Assembly: GCA_008973525.1 (NCBI GenBank)
Contig: WACJ01000336.1
Span: forward strand, 124,001 to 188,000
Reading direction: 5' to 3'
Length of the DNA: 64,000 bases
Source: Stenopsyche tienmushanensis
Taxonomy: Eukaryota; Arthropoda; Insecta; Trichoptera; Stenopsychidae
Below, piece after piece: positions 61,721-64,000 of this stretch. The first letter of the stretch is position 1. Each line of letters starts with the position of its first letter. The notes under the pieces were generated by a model. That model did not search any database, had not been told where the DNA came from, and saw nothing but the letters and a program-made list of their open reading frames with translations. The translations under genes were made by a program, and so were the position numbers.

Positions 61721-63781
61721 GAGCCACCCAAAGTAGTTTAAGGTATAACAAGAATCCAAATTTAGTCTAAATGAGCAAATTATTATTATTCACTACTATT
61801 GATAATGTTAAATTGGTATTTAAAGAGAGAGAAAACATGATCTGAATGAGCCAAATATAATCAGATAAATTCAACATCTCATAAAATATATATGAGAACT
61901 GAATTCTATAGAAAATTTCGCATATCATAAGGGGTTCATTTCCAAATTTAAATATAACAAGCGATAACAAATCTAACTCCTTGGATGAAATCAATAACTG
62001 ATTTTCATCGGTGCTGAAAATACATTATAGATTTGTTCAAGTCTGACTATATCAAGACATGCTCCTAATGCGATTATCTGGAGAGATGTATTCGGAAACC
62101 TCTGCGGCAATAAAATCTAATTTTACGACAATCCAAGAGAGCATATCGTATGAAATATTAAAGATTATGGCTATGAATAGACGAGAGTCACTTTTACGAT
62201 TTTTATTTTTATATTGTTGTCCTCGTAAAACACTCAACTGAGTTAGGTCGTATCAAATGTGCACTTGTTGATACGGCAATAAAAAGAGGAATATCATATT
62301 TCGTAAATTATGTCTATTGCATTCTTGCCATGGGAATTTCGTATTTGTATAAACAATACGATGTTTTCTTCGGTAATGTAAAATTGTCACACCATAAGAG
62401 CTTCCAGTATACAAATGTTTGAAGGATTATATTGAAAGGGTTATTTCCCCCTGTGTAACTTGACTCTCTCCTAAGTAAAAGCTCTTGTCAAACAATTTGC
62501 CAAATTGATACAGAGCACAGTTTATATGCGAACGAGCCAGCATACACCTAAGACATACTTATTCGTGCTAAAAATTAAGCATTATGAAAATAATGTAAAA
62601 AATAATGTTAAAGTCAATTTCAATCGTTTCTGTTGCAATTATCTACGTTGTATAAATATATGCTAAAAGATGCTAAAAATGAAATCATTTTGATATAGTC
62701 GGATGAAAGCTGTTTAGACAAAAACTTTAATACTTTTTTCATTGTAACATCCATAAATCAGATATATTGGAATGTTTATAATAATTAATTATTCCGTATT
62801 ATTAGCCAAAACTAGCTCAATCAGACAGTTTCGGGATTTGCCTTTCTATCTGTCTGAGAAATTAATAAATGTATAGATTTTTAAATAGATATACGTTTGA
62901 ATTTTCTCCATTGCATAACCTAGGCCAAAACCCTGAAGCCAAGGAATATATAAAATATATAAATATATTTAAATTAGTTTTGCAATCATGTAAAATTAAA
63001 ACAATTTTATTTAATAATAAAAAATGCACAGATATATTTTTTGCTCTTTGCTTTGCTGCAGTGTTAATAATTCCATTTGATATAGGATTTGCTCGAACGC
63101 TATTGATCATTTCATAGAATGGCTCATGCTAATATTTTAATTTAATTTTTTATCATGTTAATATTTTGACGCACAAAGTTTCATAACGAATGGTAATTTG
63201 ATTTCATATTCACTCTTTTTTTGAAGTGAAAAAGTATCATAGGTGCAGCACGCCATTACTCATAAATAAATAGTTTCATTACATTTTCAACAACATGTAT
63301 GAAGTTGAATCAACGAATTTTCATCGACACAATAGTAAAAAAAATATTCAACCTATTTGAGTTTGAATCGATTACCTCCCACTGTCCGGATACTTGTTTT
63401 CTCTGCTTAGCTACAGATTTTTTAGTTCAGATCCGCAGATCTCACGCTTTCGATCTCCGCCTTAATCAATAAGGTACAAAGGAAATTGTTTTAAATTTAG
63501 TAGTATTCATTAGAAAAATATAAATTAATCATAATATATCTTAAAATAACCCAAACTTATAAATGCATATATTTCAGGGAGGATTTATTGCCATCTTCAT
63601 CCATCCATGCTAAATCCAAACTTGATACCTTATTAAACGTAATAAAATTCAAGTCACAACGTATCAGTTGATGCAATTATTTTTCATGCTCAATTCTTTG
63701 AGTGACGCATAGAAGCCTAAAAAACCATGGTATTATTTAATTAGGGTAATTTGTTACTTGCGTAATTGCTGGAGCCAGCTA
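61721..63781. other. AT-rich non-coding stretch
   Basis: No recognisable gene or repeat. Confidence 0.5.
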
Positions 63782-64000
63782 TTAAAGTGTTGGCTTAAGC
63801 TGTATCATTTCATAAGATCGCATCCCTTGCAGGGATTGCTCAATCTCGCCAGCGCCAAAAGACATTTTCGCATTAAAATTTACGAGTGTAGGCTGTAAAA
63901 TGTTAGTGCTTTTATCTGCGAATTGAAGATGCACCCGAAGAAGATAATAGGCCCTTATCCAATTTGACGGATCTGCTCCGCGTTTCCGGGCAAACTTCAC
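63782..64000 (-). other. Open frame running off the right edge
   Basis: A 72-codon minus-strand frame open to the window end, with a mixed, charged composition (FARKRGADPSNWIRAYYL, later GAGEIEQSLQGMRSYEM) and higher G+C than its left flank. It could be an exon, a transposon piece or chance. No family is recognised and its true start may lie outside. Confidence 0.2.

Noticed and set aside
1..64000. Possible piRNA cluster because of dense nested transposons
   Set aside because: Element orientations are mixed (about eight minus, five plus) and the sequence alone gives no evidence of small-RNA production.

Overview
The window looks like arthropod nuclear DNA, most likely insect. It is strongly AT-rich, has no operon structure, no ribosomal or CRISPR features and almost no long open frames. 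Its recognisable content is a mixture of mariner, pogo/Tigger, hAT, RTE/Jockey-type non-LTR and LTR-retrotransposon remains of the kind common in insect genomes. The gene-poor character fits a large intergenic stretch or a long intron. No exon of a conserved cellular gene could be recognised. Species cannot be named from what is visible.

Layout, left to right. Positions 63-172 hold the tail of a mariner helix-turn-helix region. A decayed plus-strand Tigger transposase lies at 8198-9212. A GC-richer unknown island lies at 11553-11950 and a tRNA-like SINE relic at 12311-12376. A mariner deletion derivative with perfect 19-bp terminal repeats and TA duplication is at 14126-15010. A minus-strand mariner at 17129-18583 is interrupted by a 553-bp hAT element at 17815-18367. 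An LTR with following primer-binding-like site is at 21516-21943. A DNA transposon remnant at 24886-26388 has its transposase C-terminal region split by a second, 993-bp copy of the same hAT family with a perfect 8-bp target duplication (25142-26150). LTR-family fragments with leucine-tRNA-type primer sites lie at 27254-27364 and 43895-44081, and a clean solo LTR at 38143-38563. A mariner tip and a third hAT fragment sit at 33373-33536, facing a 5'-truncated but well preserved mariner at 34615-35515. An RTE-type tail is at 37649-37865. A full-length degenerate mariner with both ends is at 42615-43841. A Tigger element with perfect ends at 47791-49078 carries a nested non-LTR reverse-transcriptase fragment. 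A small mariner fragment is at 55322-55435, a possible LTR at 57479-58094, and an RTE-type endonuclease-to-tail deletion derivative at 60371-61720.

The only convincing host-gene candidate is a short single-exon gene on the minus strand at 58718-58939. It encodes a signal peptide followed by an acidic mature peptide of about 50 residues with four cysteines, and it has a TATA box and a polyadenylation signal at sensible distances.

The window therefore reads mainly as a layered record of transposon insertion. Nested insertions give relative ages (hAT younger than the mariner and the DNA transposon it interrupts; non-LTR element younger than the Tigger). Most long open frames are expected by chance in such AT-rich DNA and have been left out.
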